DNA of 64,000 nucleotides from Litorimonas taeanensis (GTDB taxonomy: Bacteria; Pseudomonadota; Alphaproteobacteria; Caulobacterales; Maricaulaceae), in assembly GCF_003634015.1 (NCBI RefSeq), contig NZ_RBII01000001.1, positions 496,001 to 560,000 of the forward strand, given 5' to 3'. The notes beneath the pieces were generated by a model. It had not been told where the DNA came from. It saw only the letters and a list, made by a program, of their open reading frames with translations, and searched no databases. The translations under genes were made by a program, and so were the position numbers. This document shows positions 20,015 through 29,512 of the stretch, piece by piece. Every line of letters starts with the position of its first letter. The stretch's first letter is position 1.

Positions 20015-21076
20015 TTATTCTAGGCCGAGAGCGTCGAGCATATCCTTATCCCATTTACCGCTTTCATAATTGTAGATGGGAAAGGTGTTCGCATAGGCCC
20101 AGAGACACCATGGAATCTCCGCGGCTTCCATCTCGCGGCGTACGGCATTCACCCATTTCACTCGGTCTTCATGTTTAATAGAGGTGTAGACGCCAAATTC
20201 ACCCAGGAATAAAGGTTGCCCTGTTTTGACTTTATAGCGTTTAATGCCGGACATGGCTTCTGCCAGTTCGGCTTTGTCAGTATGATTGCCCCAGCTTCGT
20301 AATGTGTTTGGCATATCTGGTTTGGTCCATTCAGCTTTGTAATGCGTGAAATCAAATGGTTCGTAGTAATGAAAAGTGAAAACAATATTGGAATCCGGGG
20401 CGACCATATTGGTATCGAGTTGACGCCAGTTTGACCAAAACTCGCCCCCTAAAATAACAATGCGATCCGGATGATGTATGCGAATAGCCTCAATTGCGAG
20501 CGCTTGAGATTGGCGCATGATGTCGCCTTTGAGCTGATTATTGGGTTCATTCAGTGTTTCAAACCAAAGGTCGTCTGGATAGCCTTTAAATAAGGCACCG
20601 ACTTGTTTCCAGATACTGACGAGCCGATCCATTTCGGCCGCTGGTGTCTCGTTAATTTCATCAAAGTGATGAATGTTCAAGATGACGTTTAAGTTTTGAG
20701 AGAGTGCCTCATCAACATAGGCCTTCACGGTATTTGAAAAGGTGGGGTCTAGCGTGAAATCAGGCGCTGGCCCCGTATAATCACTCCATTTGACAGGTAG
20801 CCGGATAGTATCAAAACCTTTGCTTTTTATCAGAGCAAAGTCTTCTTTATCAATCCAGCCGCCACCATTTTGACGCTGTTTTCGAAGGACTTCAAAAGAA
20901 TTGCCCATATTCACACAGCGTTGCATGTCAAATTTTTCCCAGACCGTTTGGTTGCTGTGTGATTGTGCGGTCTCTGATAGAGATAAGGTTGTCTTTTCTG
21001 CAGGAGAAGAATTTGTACAACTCACTAAGGCAAAGGCGGCCGTTATCACGGCACTGCCTGAGAAAAATTTAGACAT
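20015..21076 (-). CDS. GH5 family endoglucanase-like lipoprotein
   Basis: This is a 353-residue glycoside hydrolase with a lipoprotein signal (ALVSC, acylated Cys at 20). GH5 signatures are clear: substrate and active-site strands IRLPVKW and ILNIHHFD, acid/base E177 in LNEPNN, HYYEPF, and nucleophile E293 in LFLGEFGVYT. It is probably an endo-acting beta-glucanase or related hemicellulase anchored to a membrane facing the periplasm or outside. It is the last gene of the unit GH10, epimerase, GH3, GH5, with 26 bases after the GH3 gene. Exact substrate cannot be told from sequence; the context says plant or algal xylan-rich polysaccharide. Confidence 0.9.
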   Translation of the reverse strand: MSKFFSGSAVITAAFALVSCTNSSPAEKTTLSLSETAQSHSNQTVWEKFDMQRCVNMGNSFEVLRKQRQNGGGWIDKEDFALIKSKGFDTIRLPVKWSDYTGPAPDFTLDPTFSNTVKAYVDEALSQNLNVILNIHHFDEINETPAAEMDRLVSIWKQVGALFKGYPDDLWFETLNEPNNQLKGDIMRQSQALAIEAIRIHHPDRIVILGGEFWSNWRQLDTNMVAPDSNIVFTFHYYEPFDFTHYKAEWTKPDMPNTLRSWGNHTDKAELAEAMSGIKRYKVKTGQPLFLGEFGVYTSIKHEDRVKWVNAVRREMEAAEIPWCLWAYANTFPIYNYESGKWDKDMLDALGLE

Positions 21077-21102
21077 GACTTATCCTTTCAAGTTGTAGCC
21101 CT

Positions 21103-23586
21103 TTAAAATGCGCAACTCGCCAGACCGTTATCATCTTCAGCAATGTGAAGGTTTGATATAGAAACAGCGGCTGGCCCCGTTGATGAGAGAGTAAAGGGAG
21201 ATTTAATAGAAGACATATCTGCCCCAGCATTTCGGAAACATGAAAGCGATATGCGAACGGATTTCCAATCAGTGCCAAGGCCATCTACGGATTGAGAAAT
21301 ATCCAAACTGCCTTTGCAATCATCGTCTGGACAGCTAGCTGAGAGCGTGAGCATGCCTTGTCGCTCTGTATTTCTTTTTATGTTAAATGAAAGTTCAAGC
21401 GCTGCCGTCGTTTCACGGGACAGGTCAACCGGGTCGCTCGTGCTGATAGAGGTTGTGCCAGCTCCTGTGAATTCTATCTTTAGCGCGTCCTCTTGGGCCA
21501 AATGATCAACGGCAGAGGTTTTAGCATTGCCCGTAACGTCAAGAGCCCAAGGAGGCTGGACCAATCCATCTTTGAATAGGGTAAGGTTTAACCCAGCTGC
21601 GGAGAGGTCGATTCCAGGGGCTTCATCTAGGGTCGGCAAGGATTTTGCGTCCGCATAATTTAAACCAAATCCATAAGCGAAGAGCGGGTCATAATTTGCA
21701 TCGCCATAATTTAAAGGCGTTTGACCGGCTGATTTAGGCCAAGAGAATGAGAGTTTCCCTTTAAAGTCATGTGCGATATGACCGTTTTCATCACTAAAGA
21801 GGACATCGGCTATCCCTGCGCCTTCTGAACCGGGCAGCCATGCTGCAACAAAGGCGTCAGAGGCATTTAGCTCTGGGTTCACCCAAAGAGGGCGGCCCGA
21901 AAGGAAAACTGAAACAGTTTTGATGCCTTGGCTTTGTAGGTCTCTAAGAAGCTGAACCTCCTTTTGGCCAAAAGGATCATAGCCGACATGAGAAACGTCC
22001 CCTTGAAATTCGGCATATGGATCTTCGCCAAAGACTACGATGGCTACGTCTGGCTTTTGTGAATAGCTTCCATCTTCGCTTAGCACCGCAGAACCGCCGC
22101 CTTTAGTCACAGCTTTTTTAATGCCGCTAAAAATGCTTTCACCAGAAGGGAAGAGGTCGTTGTCTAACCCTCCGCCCTGCCATGTGAGTGTCCATCCGCC
22201 AGCTTGTTTAGAGATGTCATTTGCCCCTTCACCTGTGACAAGAATATTCAAGCTTGGTGCGAGAGGGAGAGTTTGGTTCTCATTTTTCAACAGGACTAAG
22301 GACTCTCGTACGGCTTGACGAGCCACGGCTTTATGCGCAGCCGCGCCCAGCACAGAGCGATCGCCCGCAAGAGGGCGTTCAGAAGGCTTGCCCATGTCAA
22401 ATAGGCCATATCGTATCTTTGCGCGTAAAATGCGGCGAACAGCATCATCAAGGCGGTCCATAGAGACTTCTCCTGATTTGGCTTGCGCTAGAAGGTTTAT
22501 ATATAGGCCTTTCCAGCTATCTGGCGCCATATACATATCAAGTCCTGCTTCTAATGCGTCTGGACAGTTTTCATTTGTGCATCCCGGAATTTGCCCATGA
22601 GCATTCCAATCCCCAACGATAAACCCTTGGAAGTCCATTCTGTCTTTCAGTGCGTCCGTTAGAAGGTATTTCGAACCATGAACCTTTTGGCCTTTCCAAC
22701 TGGAGAAAGAAGCCATGACGGACAAGGCGCCTGCATCAAGTGCGGGGGGGTATCCTGCATTATGAATCCGAACGAGCTCTTCAATCGGGGCCAAGGCATC
22801 GCCTTGGTCTTTACCCATATCCGTGCCCCCATCCGCCAGAAAATGTTTGGCCGTTGATATAACGTGCGAAGAGTCAATTCCGCCAGTTTGTGGGAGATTG
22901 CCTTGAATGCCTTCTACTATTTTACCGGCGTAAGAGGCAACGATTTCAGGGTGTTCTCCAAAGCCTTCATAGGTGCGCCCCCATCTATCATCTTGGGGTA
23001 CCGCAACTGTTGGCGCAAAGGTCCAGTCATGTCCTGTTGCCCGTAATTCTCGTGCTGTGACAGCGGCTATATCTCTTATGAGGTCAGGATTTCGAGCCGC
23101 GCCAAGGCCAATATTATGAGGGAAGATAGTTGCCCCGATGACATTACCATGACCATGGACCGCATCGATACCCCAAATGACAGGGATGGCGACATCGACG
23201 TCACTCTCGTCGACAGAGGCGAGATAATAGGCGTCAGCGGCTTCTACCCATTGTTCTATCTTGGCGTAAGGTAGCTCACCTGGCGCGGAATTTCCTCCGC
23301 TTAGAACAGACCCTAAGTGATAGGTTTTAACATCTTCTGGGGTTACGGCGGTGCTATCGCCTTGGATGACTTGCCCGACTTTTTGTTCTAATGTCATGCG
23401 CGACATAATATCGGTAATTTGGGCCTCGATTGCAGGATCTATCATGAAGCTCCCATCGAGTTTTGGCCACACATCCAATTCATTGGCGCTAGAGCGGCTA
23501 TCAGAATCTGAGTTATCAATGCCAGCATTACTGCAAGCAGAAAGGGCCACGCCTAGGCATAGGGTCGCAATAAAGGATCGCATCAT
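21103..23586 (-). CDS. GH3 exo-beta-glucosidase (ExoP type) lipoprotein
   Basis: This is an 827-residue protein with a lipobox (LSAC, Cys 18). The GH3 N-terminal barrel carries GIDAVHGHGNVIGATIFPHN, KHFLADGG and the nucleophile D326 in GFIVGDWNAHG. The second alpha/beta domain follows (DVAIVVFGEDPYAEFQGD). The last 170 residues form a galactose-binding-like sandwich typical of ExoP-type enzymes (ALDVTGNAKTS, then WKSVRISLSCF). Such enzymes release glucose from beta-1,3/1,4-glucans or cello-oligosaccharides. It lies between the epimerase (7 bases) and GH5 genes on the same strand, so it is almost certainly co-transcribed. Confidence 0.93.
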   Translation of the reverse strand: MMRSFIATLCLGVALSACSNAGIDNSDSDSRSSANELDVWPKLDGSFMIDPAIEAQITDIMSRMTLEQKVGQVIQGDSTAVTPEDVKTYHLGSVLSGGNSAPGELPYAKIEQWVEAADAYYLASVDESDVDVAIPVIWGIDAVHGHGNVIGATIFPHNIGLGAARNPDLIRDIAAVTARELRATGHDWTFAPTVAVPQDDRWGRTYEGFGEHPEIVASYAGKIVEGIQGNLPQTGGIDSSHVISTAKHFLADGGTDMGKDQGDALAPIEELVRIHNAGYPPALDAGALSVMASFSSWKGQKVHGSKYLLTDALKDRMDFQGFIVGDWNAHGQIPGCTNENCPDALEAGLDMYMAPDSWKGLYINLLAQAKSGEVSMDRLDDAVRRILRAKIRYGLFDMGKPSERPLAGDRSVLGAAAHKAVARQAVRESLVLLKNENQTLPLAPSLNILVTGEGANDISKQAGGWTLTWQGGGLDNDLFPSGESIFSGIKKAVTKGGGSAVLSEDGSYSQKPDVAIVVFGEDPYAEFQGDVSHVGYDPFGQKEVQLLRDLQSQGIKTVSVFLSGRPLWVNPELNASDAFVAAWLPGSEGAGIADVLFSDENGHIAHDFKGKLSFSWPKSAGQTPLNYGDANYDPLFAYGFGLNYADAKSLPTLDEAPGIDLSAAGLNLTLFKDGLVQPPWALDVTGNAKTSAVDHLAQEDALKIEFTGAGTTSISTSDPVDLSRETTAALELSFNIKRNTERQGMLTLSASCPDDDCKGSLDISQSVDGLGTDWKSVRISLSCFRNAGADMSSIKSPFTLSSTGPAAVSISNLHIAEDDNGLASCAF

Positions 23587-23593
23587 TTACTCC

Positions 23594-24514
23594 TTAATAG
23601 TCTTCTATCGACAAAATCATTTCGGCGGTTTGTGTTTCGCCAGGGTTTAAAATTTCAATGCCTGTGTCAGCATGTTCATGCCTCCAATTCAGGCCATTAT
23701 TCATATGAGTAACAGGTTCAAAGCATGCGGCCTTGGTTGGATTGTCCAAATACACCACCGCATGTGTCAAGTTTTTGCTGCCTTGGATACAAACCCTCTG
23801 ATGCGCTTGTGGCCAGTTGAAATAGGCGGGAAGTTTTAAACCTGTGAAACAGTGATCAACACTGACCTTCGATACAGTTTTAGCCCTTGTAAAATCCCAA
23901 GCCTCTGGAAGTTTGGCGAGCCTTACGGGGAGTTTGTCATCATTGCTCATCCAGACGTGGCGCGATTGAAATTGCAACTCCGCTGTGTCGTGGGTTGCAA
24001 AATAGGGGTGAAAACCAAGACCTGACGGCATGGATTGCGTGTCATCATTTGTCACTGATAATGTAAAATGAAGGCCGTCTTCACTGGCACAGAGGCTATG
24101 CGAAGCTGTAAAGCGCCAAGGCCAAGTTTGGCTAGGTTGCGCATGGCACATTTGAAGCGTTACTTTCTTCACATCTGATTGCACTACATCCCATTTAGAT
24201 TGCCATGCTGTGCCATGAAGGGGGTGTGGTTGTTCTAATTTGTCCCATGAAAGAACATGGTTACGCCCTTTAAATTGAAAGGTACCGTTTTCGATACGGT
24301 TGGAATAAGGGGCGAGAGGGAAATGCCCTGTCATAAGCGGGTTAGGGGTCTGAAACCAATCGGGTGGAGCAGGGCGTAATATGTCACGGCCATTATACTG
24401 GCATGATAATATTGCCGCGCCGTGGGAGGGCGCGAGTTGAAGCGACCAACCCCCATGCGCAATGTCGAGAGTTTCGACTCGAGGTTTTGTCTTTTCTTTA
24501 AGCGAGAGGGGCAC
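23594..24514 (-). CDS. Aldose 1-epimerase (mutarotase) family protein
   Basis: The product is about 306 residues. Family signs are APYSNRIENGTFQFKGR (the Asn-Arg signature), HPLHGTAWQSKWDV with the active-site His, SMPSGLGFHPYFAT with the second His, and a Glu-rich C-terminus (ACFEPVTHMNNGLN). It interconverts sugar anomers, which speeds entry of xylose or glucose into isomerase and kinase steps. No signal peptide is seen, so it is cytoplasmic. The open frame runs back to 24652 inside the xylanase gene. GTG 24514 is the most sensible start (17-base overlap with the xylanase), but its ribosome site is weak and the start is uncertain. Confidence 0.82.
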   Translation of the reverse strand: MPLSLKEKTKPRVETLDIAHGGWSLQLAPSHGAAILSCQYNGRDILRPAPPDWFQTPNPLMTGHFPLAPYSNRIENGTFQFKGRNHVLSWDKLEQPHPLHGTAWQSKWDVVQSDVKKVTLQMCHAQPSQTWPWRFTASHSLCASEDGLHFTLSVTNDDTQSMPSGLGFHPYFATHDTAELQFQSRHVWMSNDDKLPVRLAKLPEAWDFTRAKTVSKVSVDHCFTGLKLPAYFNWPQAHQRVCIQGSKNLTHAVVYLDNPTKAACFEPVTHMNNGLNWRHEHADTGIEILNPGETQTAEMILSIEDY

Positions 24515-25661
24515 GTTTCGGAGCCGCTGCCATAGATTCAGCCAAAGCTGTGTATAGTGGTTTTTGACGGTAGTTTTTGTCGAACGGTGTACCGCGTTTG
24601 TCCAATCCATCCTCACGTGGCCAGAAATCCTGCAGCCATGAGTGGTGGTCAACCATACCCCATGTCAGAATCTCTTTCACATTCGCGAAATCAAGTGTCA
24701 TATCCAGATATTCACGAGCGTAGTCTGCGACGATTTGGTCGCGTTTAACGACATTCGCTGTAAGTCTTTCATCATTAACGTCGAACTCAGTAATCGTTAT
24801 ATCAAGGCCCATATCTTTGACTTCATTGAGGAAATGCAGCCAGTCAGCTTTGTCATAAGACGTCGTAAACCCTGTGACAGGATCACCTGCATATGTTCCT
24901 AAATGCCCTTGAATACCCAAGGCGTCGATAGGGGTGCCGCGTTTTTTCATATCTTCTAAGAGCTTAAGGATGCCTCTTCGATGAGCGGCGCTATGCTTTT
25001 CCCAAGACATATAATCATTATAAACAAGTTGTGCGTTGGGAGCATGTGACTTCGCAATTCGGAAAGCGGTGTCCATTACACCTGGCCCTAAGGCTTTGGT
25101 GAAAACCGTATTGCGTATCTCGCCCGTTTCAGGGTCTATTGTTTCATTGGCGACATCCCAAGAATATACTTGGCCATCAAAGTTTGAAATCAACGCGCCA
25201 AAATATTCGTCAAGATGTGCTTCTGCGCTGGTGGCGTTTAGATCTAAATCCTGAACCCATTGCGGCATATAAGTATTTCGGTTCCAGAGAAGTGTATGTC
25301 CTCTGAGTCCCATATGATTATCCGCGGCAAATTTTGCGACGCCGTTCGCACGTTCGAACCGATAATCACCGGGGACCGGCTGCACCGTATATCGTTTGAA
25401 TTCATTCTCGGCGACGACAATGTCGCAGTGTGTTTTGACGAGTTCCATATAGGTTTTGTCATTAAAGGGATTGTCAGGGCGGTTGACACCTTCCCCGTCA
25501 TTATTTCCCCAATAGGCAATGGCATTGCCAAATCGTAGACCTGATGACTTTGCAATATCTTTTAGCGTTTTGCTATCTAGGAGAGCGCTCGGTGGGTGGG
25601 TTGCGCAAGCTGTCGTGGCCGCAGCTGAAGCAGCGGCCAGAAAATGACGACGTGTTAACAT
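24498..25661 (-). CDS. GH10 endo-1,4-beta-xylanase, Tat-type lipoprotein
   Basis: This is a 387-residue enzyme. The N-terminus has a twin-arginine motif (TRRHFLAAAS) and a possible lipobox (TTAC, Cys 19), so it is probably exported folded and lipid-anchored. GH10 signatures are GHTLLWNRNTYMPQWV, acid/base E173 in WDVANETID, YNDYM, IQGHLGTY and nucleophile E292 in ITITEFDVND. It cleaves internal xylan linkages. It is the first gene of the run GH10, epimerase, GH3, GH5. Upstream lie a LacI-type site (25712-25727) and a strong inverted repeat (25729-25763), consistent with xylose-responsive control. Confidence 0.95.
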   Translation of the reverse strand: MLTRRHFLAAASAAATTACATHPPSALLDSKTLKDIAKSSGLRFGNAIAYWGNNDGEGVNRPDNPFNDKTYMELVKTHCDIVVAENEFKRYTVQPVPGDYRFERANGVAKFAADNHMGLRGHTLLWNRNTYMPQWVQDLDLNATSAEAHLDEYFGALISNFDGQVYSWDVANETIDPETGEIRNTVFTKALGPGVMDTAFRIAKSHAPNAQLVYNDYMSWEKHSAAHRRGILKLLEDMKKRGTPIDALGIQGHLGTYAGDPVTGFTTSYDKADWLHFLNEVKDMGLDITITEFDVNDERLTANVVKRDQIVADYAREYLDMTLDFANVKEILTWGMVDHHSWLQDFWPREDGLDKRGTPFDKNYRQKPLYTALAESMAAAPKRAPLA

Positions 25662-25711
25662 GTCGAATTCCCCTCATTATTCTCGGTATAGGCATTTTGC
25701 CTTTATTAATT

Positions 25712-25727
25712 ATGGGAACGCTAACAT
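25712..25727 (-). promoter_or_regulatory. Candidate XylR/LacI operator upstream of the xylanase gene
   Basis: On the minus strand the site reads ATGTTAGCGTTCCCAT: a good left half ATGTTA-GC and a degenerate right half. It is 51 bases upstream of the xylanase start and belongs to the set of similar sites at 30992, 38287, 38350 and 42913. Confidence 0.5.
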
Positions 25728-25728
25728 A

Positions 25729-25763
25729 ATATGTTCGAATTGCAATCCAGAATTCGAACATAT
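25729..25763. repeat. Perfect inverted repeat with 13-bp arms between GH3 and xylanase genes
   Basis: Arms ATATGTTCGAATT and AATTCGAACATAT enclose a 9-base loop. It lies 6 bases after the GH3 stop on the minus strand and abuts the operator-like site. No T run follows, so it may be a bound operator, an mRNA-stabilising hairpin at the GH3 3' end, or an attenuator. It is not a standard terminator. Confidence 0.75.
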
Positions 25764-25769
25764 GTCAAA

Positions 25770-28160
25770 TTATTCGACGGTTAAGGTGGTCGATTTTACA
25801 TTGTCAGAGCTATTCCCAACCATAATCTCAAACTCACCAGCTTCGACGACGCGCTCCATAGAGCGGTTGAAAAAATGCAAGGCGGATTTGTCTATGGAAA
25901 GGGATACTGTTTTGCTCTCGCCAGGGGCTAGAGATACTCTTTTAAAACCCTTTAGCTCTTTGACAGGGCGGGTCACAGAGCTGACTTTGTCACGAATATA
26001 AAGCTGAACAACTTCGTCCCCAGCGACATCGCCAGTATTTGTAACATTAACGGAAACAGACGTTGCGTCTTCCACCCCCATTATTGACGTGCTCAATATC
26101 GGTTCTGATATGTCAAATGTCGTGTAGCTCAAACCAAAACCAAATGGGTATAGAGGGCTAGCATCTCCAAAGGCATAACCTCTTCGCGCCGTTGGCTTGT
26201 GATTATAAAAGGAAGGAATTTGCCCCACATTGCGCGGTACGGTTACGGGCATTTTCCCGCCTGGATTGACCTCACCAAAGAGAATATCTGCGACAGCGGT
26301 GCCTGTTTCTTGGCCTAATATCCAAGCATAAAGAATGGAAGGAAGCTTGTCTTCGACATTTTCCAAGCTCAAAGGGCGTCCTGAAATTACAACTGTAGCT
26401 ATTGGGACGCCTGTTTCAGCTAATGCCTCAATGAGTTCCTTTTGCTGCCCTATCAGAGTGATGTCATTGCGGTCGCCCATATGTGTTTCTGACCAAGCTT
26501 CACGCGAGGTACTCTCGTCACCACCAATGGCCAGAATAATGAGGTCAGCCGTCTTTGCCGTTGCTACAGCCTGATAAATTCTAGCCATGTTCTTATCGAC
26601 ACTTTCAAGCTCTACTTCGTCATCCCACCAAGAGCGGTTTTGTGTTAATTCAACACCTTTGGCGTGAACGATTTCAGCCCGATCACCGACTTGTTCCTTG
26701 ATACCATCCAAAATGGAAATGGTTTGACGCGGTTCATCGGAATATCCGCCCAAAACTGTGATGTCTGAATTGGGGCCGATGACGGCAATGCGTTTATAAT
26801 CTTCGATGTTGAGTGGAAGCAGCTTATCATCATTTTTCAACAAGACGGGCGCCCTTTGAGCGGCCTTTAACGCCAGTTGACGGGCTTCGTTATTGCCTGT
26901 GATTGAATCAGCATAGGCGGGGTCAGCATAAGGCGTTTCATAAAGATTGCCTCGCTCTTTTAACTCTAAGATTCGGCGGACGGCTTGGTCCAGATATTTT
27001 ATATCATATTCGCCATTCTCGATCATGGCTTTCAGCTGAGGGAAGGCGGTGCCGTCAGGTAGCTCCATATCTACGCCAGATTTTAGCGCTAAAGCGCCTG
27101 CTTCTGGAACTGTATTGACGATACCGTGGCGGACTTGCAATTCGGAAATCGCAAAGTAATCGGCGACAACAGCGCCGTCAAAACCCCATTCCCCCCGTAA
27201 GACGTCATTTAAAAGCCAATCATTAGCGTGGGAGGGAATGCCATCAATTTCGTTGTAAGAGGCCATAACCGTGGCAGCATTGCCTTCGTTAATGGCGGCC
27301 TCGAAAGGTGGGAAAAATATTTCTCTTAGGACACGTTCAGAGATTTGAGCCGGGCCAACATTCATGCCACTTTCAGGCTGGCCATGACCTGTCATGTGTT
27401 TAAGGGTCGTTAGAACTTTCTCGTCGCCGATTGGAAAGCCGTCTCCTTGAAAGCCTTTAACCGCGGCAACGCCCATGCGTGATACAAGAAATGGATCTTC
27501 GCCAAATGTTTCTTCGATACGCCCCCAACGTGGATCAAGTGCGACGTCTACCACAGGGGATAAAACATGATGGACACCCCGCGCCCGAATTTCACGGGCT
27601 GTCACGCTATAAATGTCTTCGGCAAGCTCAGTGTCAAATGTTGCGGCCAAAGCTATGGATTGCGGAAAAGCCGTGGCGTAGCGACCTTGAAAGCCGTGTA
27701 AACCTTCTTCGTGGAAAAGGGTTGGGATGCCAAGGCGTGTCTCCTCAAGCATCCATTTTTGAATAGTATTGACCAGATCAACAGTATCCGCAGGCGTACG
27801 CGCAGACATGCGGCGAACAACAGTCGAGTCGTTCACGTCTCTGGGTTCATCCGAGGGGCCTTCCATACCAATCGTGTCTTGGGGTCTGGCGTAACAACCA
27901 ATGCCATGAGGAAATTTTTCCTTCATTTTAATGGGGTCAAAATTGCCATCTTCATCATATATATCCGCTTTACCAAACCATACGCAGCTGACTTGTGCCA
28001 ATTTCTCATCAAGAGTCATATCGGCCATCAGGCTTTCGACACGGTCATAGGATGATGATGTGATAGTCTTTGGCGTTGTGTTTGGTGCATCGCCGTTATT
28101 ACACGCCGATAGTTGCAGGACGACAGCTAGGCTCGTTAAAAATTTATATGGTAAAGTCAT
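25770..28160 (-). CDS. GH3 beta-glucosidase/beta-xylosidase (BglX type) lipoprotein
   Basis: This is a 796-residue protein with lipobox LSAC (Cys 20). The GH3 barrel has TLFHEEGLHGFQG, DPRWGRIEETFGEDP, KHMTGHGQPESG and nucleophile D334 in GAVVADYFAI. The second domain has VIGPNSDITVLGGYSD and the acid/base loop region DESTSREAWSE. A C-terminal fibronectin-III-like domain follows (VNVTNTGDVAGDEVVQLYIRD). It acts on short beta-linked oligosaccharides, and the xylose context favours beta-xylosidase activity. It is 32 bases downstream of xylose isomerase on the same strand, so it is probably part of the unit xylB, xylA, GH3. Confidence 0.93.
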   Translation of the reverse strand: MTLPYKFLTSLAVVLQLSACNNGDAPNTTPKTITSSSYDRVESLMADMTLDEKLAQVSCVWFGKADIYDEDGNFDPIKMKEKFPHGIGCYARPQDTIGMEGPSDEPRDVNDSTVVRRMSARTPADTVDLVNTIQKWMLEETRLGIPTLFHEEGLHGFQGRYATAFPQSIALAATFDTELAEDIYSVTAREIRARGVHHVLSPVVDVALDPRWGRIEETFGEDPFLVSRMGVAAVKGFQGDGFPIGDEKVLTTLKHMTGHGQPESGMNVGPAQISERVLREIFFPPFEAAINEGNAATVMASYNEIDGIPSHANDWLLNDVLRGEWGFDGAVVADYFAISELQVRHGIVNTVPEAGALALKSGVDMELPDGTAFPQLKAMIENGEYDIKYLDQAVRRILELKERGNLYETPYADPAYADSITGNNEARQLALKAAQRAPVLLKNDDKLLPLNIEDYKRIAVIGPNSDITVLGGYSDEPRQTISILDGIKEQVGDRAEIVHAKGVELTQNRSWWDDEVELESVDKNMARIYQAVATAKTADLIILAIGGDESTSREAWSETHMGDRNDITLIGQQKELIEALAETGVPIATVVISGRPLSLENVEDKLPSILYAWILGQETGTAVADILFGEVNPGGKMPVTVPRNVGQIPSFYNHKPTARRGYAFGDASPLYPFGFGLSYTTFDISEPILSTSIMGVEDATSVSVNVTNTGDVAGDEVVQLYIRDKVSSVTRPVKELKGFKRVSLAPGESKTVSLSIDKSALHFFNRSMERVVEAGEFEIMVGNSSDNVKSTTLTVE

Positions 28161-28192
28161 GTTTTCCCCGGCAGTTCTATATTTTAATTGAG

Positions 28193-29512
28193 TTATTTTG
28201 TGTGATTTGTGACGATATTTTCTAGCATCTCTTGTCGACCTGAAATGGGAACAGGGGATGTATTTTTGTCCAGCGCATAGGCCGCCATTGTTTCCAAATC
28301 TACTTTACCGCTCAGCATGTCCTGACCAATTCCGTCATTCCAACCATCATAGCGCGTGTCGACAAAAGAGGAGAGGGCTTTGCTTTCAATGAGATCTGCT
28401 GCATTTTCCAAACACCGCGCGAGTAAATCCATACCGCCAATATGCGCGTGGAAAAGGTCATCTGCATCATTGCTTTGGCGTCGTACTTTGGCGTCAAAAT
28501 TAGACCCGCCATTTTTAAAACCGCCACCCTGTAAAATGTAATACAGCGCCATCGTCGTTTCACGAATATCGTTCGGAAATTGGTCTGTATCCCATCCATT
28601 TTGGGGGTCGCCGCGATTGAAGTCGATCGAACCAAAAATGTCAAAAGCATTGGCCATTTCAACTTCGTGTTCGAAACTATTACCTGCTAATGTCGCATGA
28701 TTAGGCTCTATATTGACGCGTACTTCATTTTCAAGGCCGTGTGCTTTCAAGAAGCCATAGACCGTCCCGACGTCGCGGTCATATTGATGTTTTGTGGGCT
28801 CATGAGGTTTTGGTTCAATAAGGATATCCCCTTTGAATCCAATTTTGTGTTTATGCTCAACGGCCATGTTTAAGAAACGACCGAGTTGGCTCATTTCCTG
28901 TTTCACGTTTGTGTTCAAAATCGTGTCATAACCTTCACGGCCACCCCAGAGGACATAGTTTGAACCTCCAAGTCGATGGGTGACTTCCATACATTCTTTT
29001 ACTTGAAGAGCCGCAAAAGCGACGACGTCTGGATTAGGATTAGTCGAAGCGCCAGCCATATATCGTGGGTGAGAAAACATGTTCGCTGTACCCCAGAGCA
29101 ATTTGACTCCCGTTTCAGCCATTTTAGCTTCAGCCTTATCCGCAATAAGTCTTAGATTTTTGACATATTCTGCAGGTGTTTCTGCGTTGGCCATCATGTC
29201 AACGTCGTGGAAACAATAGAAAGGGTTGCCGAGTTTTTGAAAGAATGAAAATGCCGCCTCGAGTTTTTCTTCAGCTGCTTTTTGGTCGTTCACAGGGCCA
29301 TGCCAAGGGCGGTTAAATGTGCCGCCGCCAAAAACATCAAAACCATCCCAACAAAAAGTATGCCAATAACATACCGCGATACGTAAGTGATCTTCCATGG
29401 TTTTACCCATGATGACTTTGTCTTTGTTGTAATGGCGGAAAGCCATTGGGTTCGTGCTGTCTGGGCCCTCATATTTGATGTTGGGGATGTGCTCGAAATA
29501 AGGGTGGCTCAC
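28193..29512 (-). CDS. xylA: Xylose isomerase
   Basis: This 439-residue enzyme converts D-xylose to D-xylulose. Class II isomerase signatures are visible: [16 protein letters not shown], the active-site His in [18 protein letters not shown], the metal-ligand motif [28 protein letters not shown] and [16 protein letters not shown]. It starts at GTG 29512, whose TGA-containing overlap with the xylB stop is 4 bases, with AAGGAG upstream: translational coupling to xylulokinase. This isomerase route contrasts with the oxidative xylose pathway known from Caulobacter. Confidence 0.97.
   Translation of the reverse strand: MSHPYFEHIPNIKYEGPDSTNPMAFRHYNKDKVIMGKTMEDHLRIAVCYWHTFCWDGFDVFGGGTFNRPWHGPVNDQKAAEEKLEAAFSFFQKLGNPFYCFHDVDMMANAETPAEYVKNLRLIADKAEAKMAETGVKLLWGTANMFSHPRYMAGASTNPNPDVVAFAALQVKECMEVTHRLGGSNYVLWGGREGYDTILNTNVKQEMSQLGRFLNMAVEHKHKIGFKGDILIEPKPHEPTKHQYDRDVGTVYGFLKAHGLENEVRVNIEPNHATLAGNSFEHEVEMANAFDIFGSIDFNRGDPQNGWDTDQFPNDIRETTMALYYILQGGGFKNGGSNFDAKVRRQSNDADDLFHAHIGGMDLLARCLENAADLIESKALSSFVDTRYDGWNDGIGQDMLSGKVDLETMAAYALDKNTSPVPISGRQEMLENIVTNHTK

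Noticed and set aside
24515-24652. Longer N-terminus of the aldose epimerase
   Set aside because: It lies inside the xylanase coding region and has no epimerase character.
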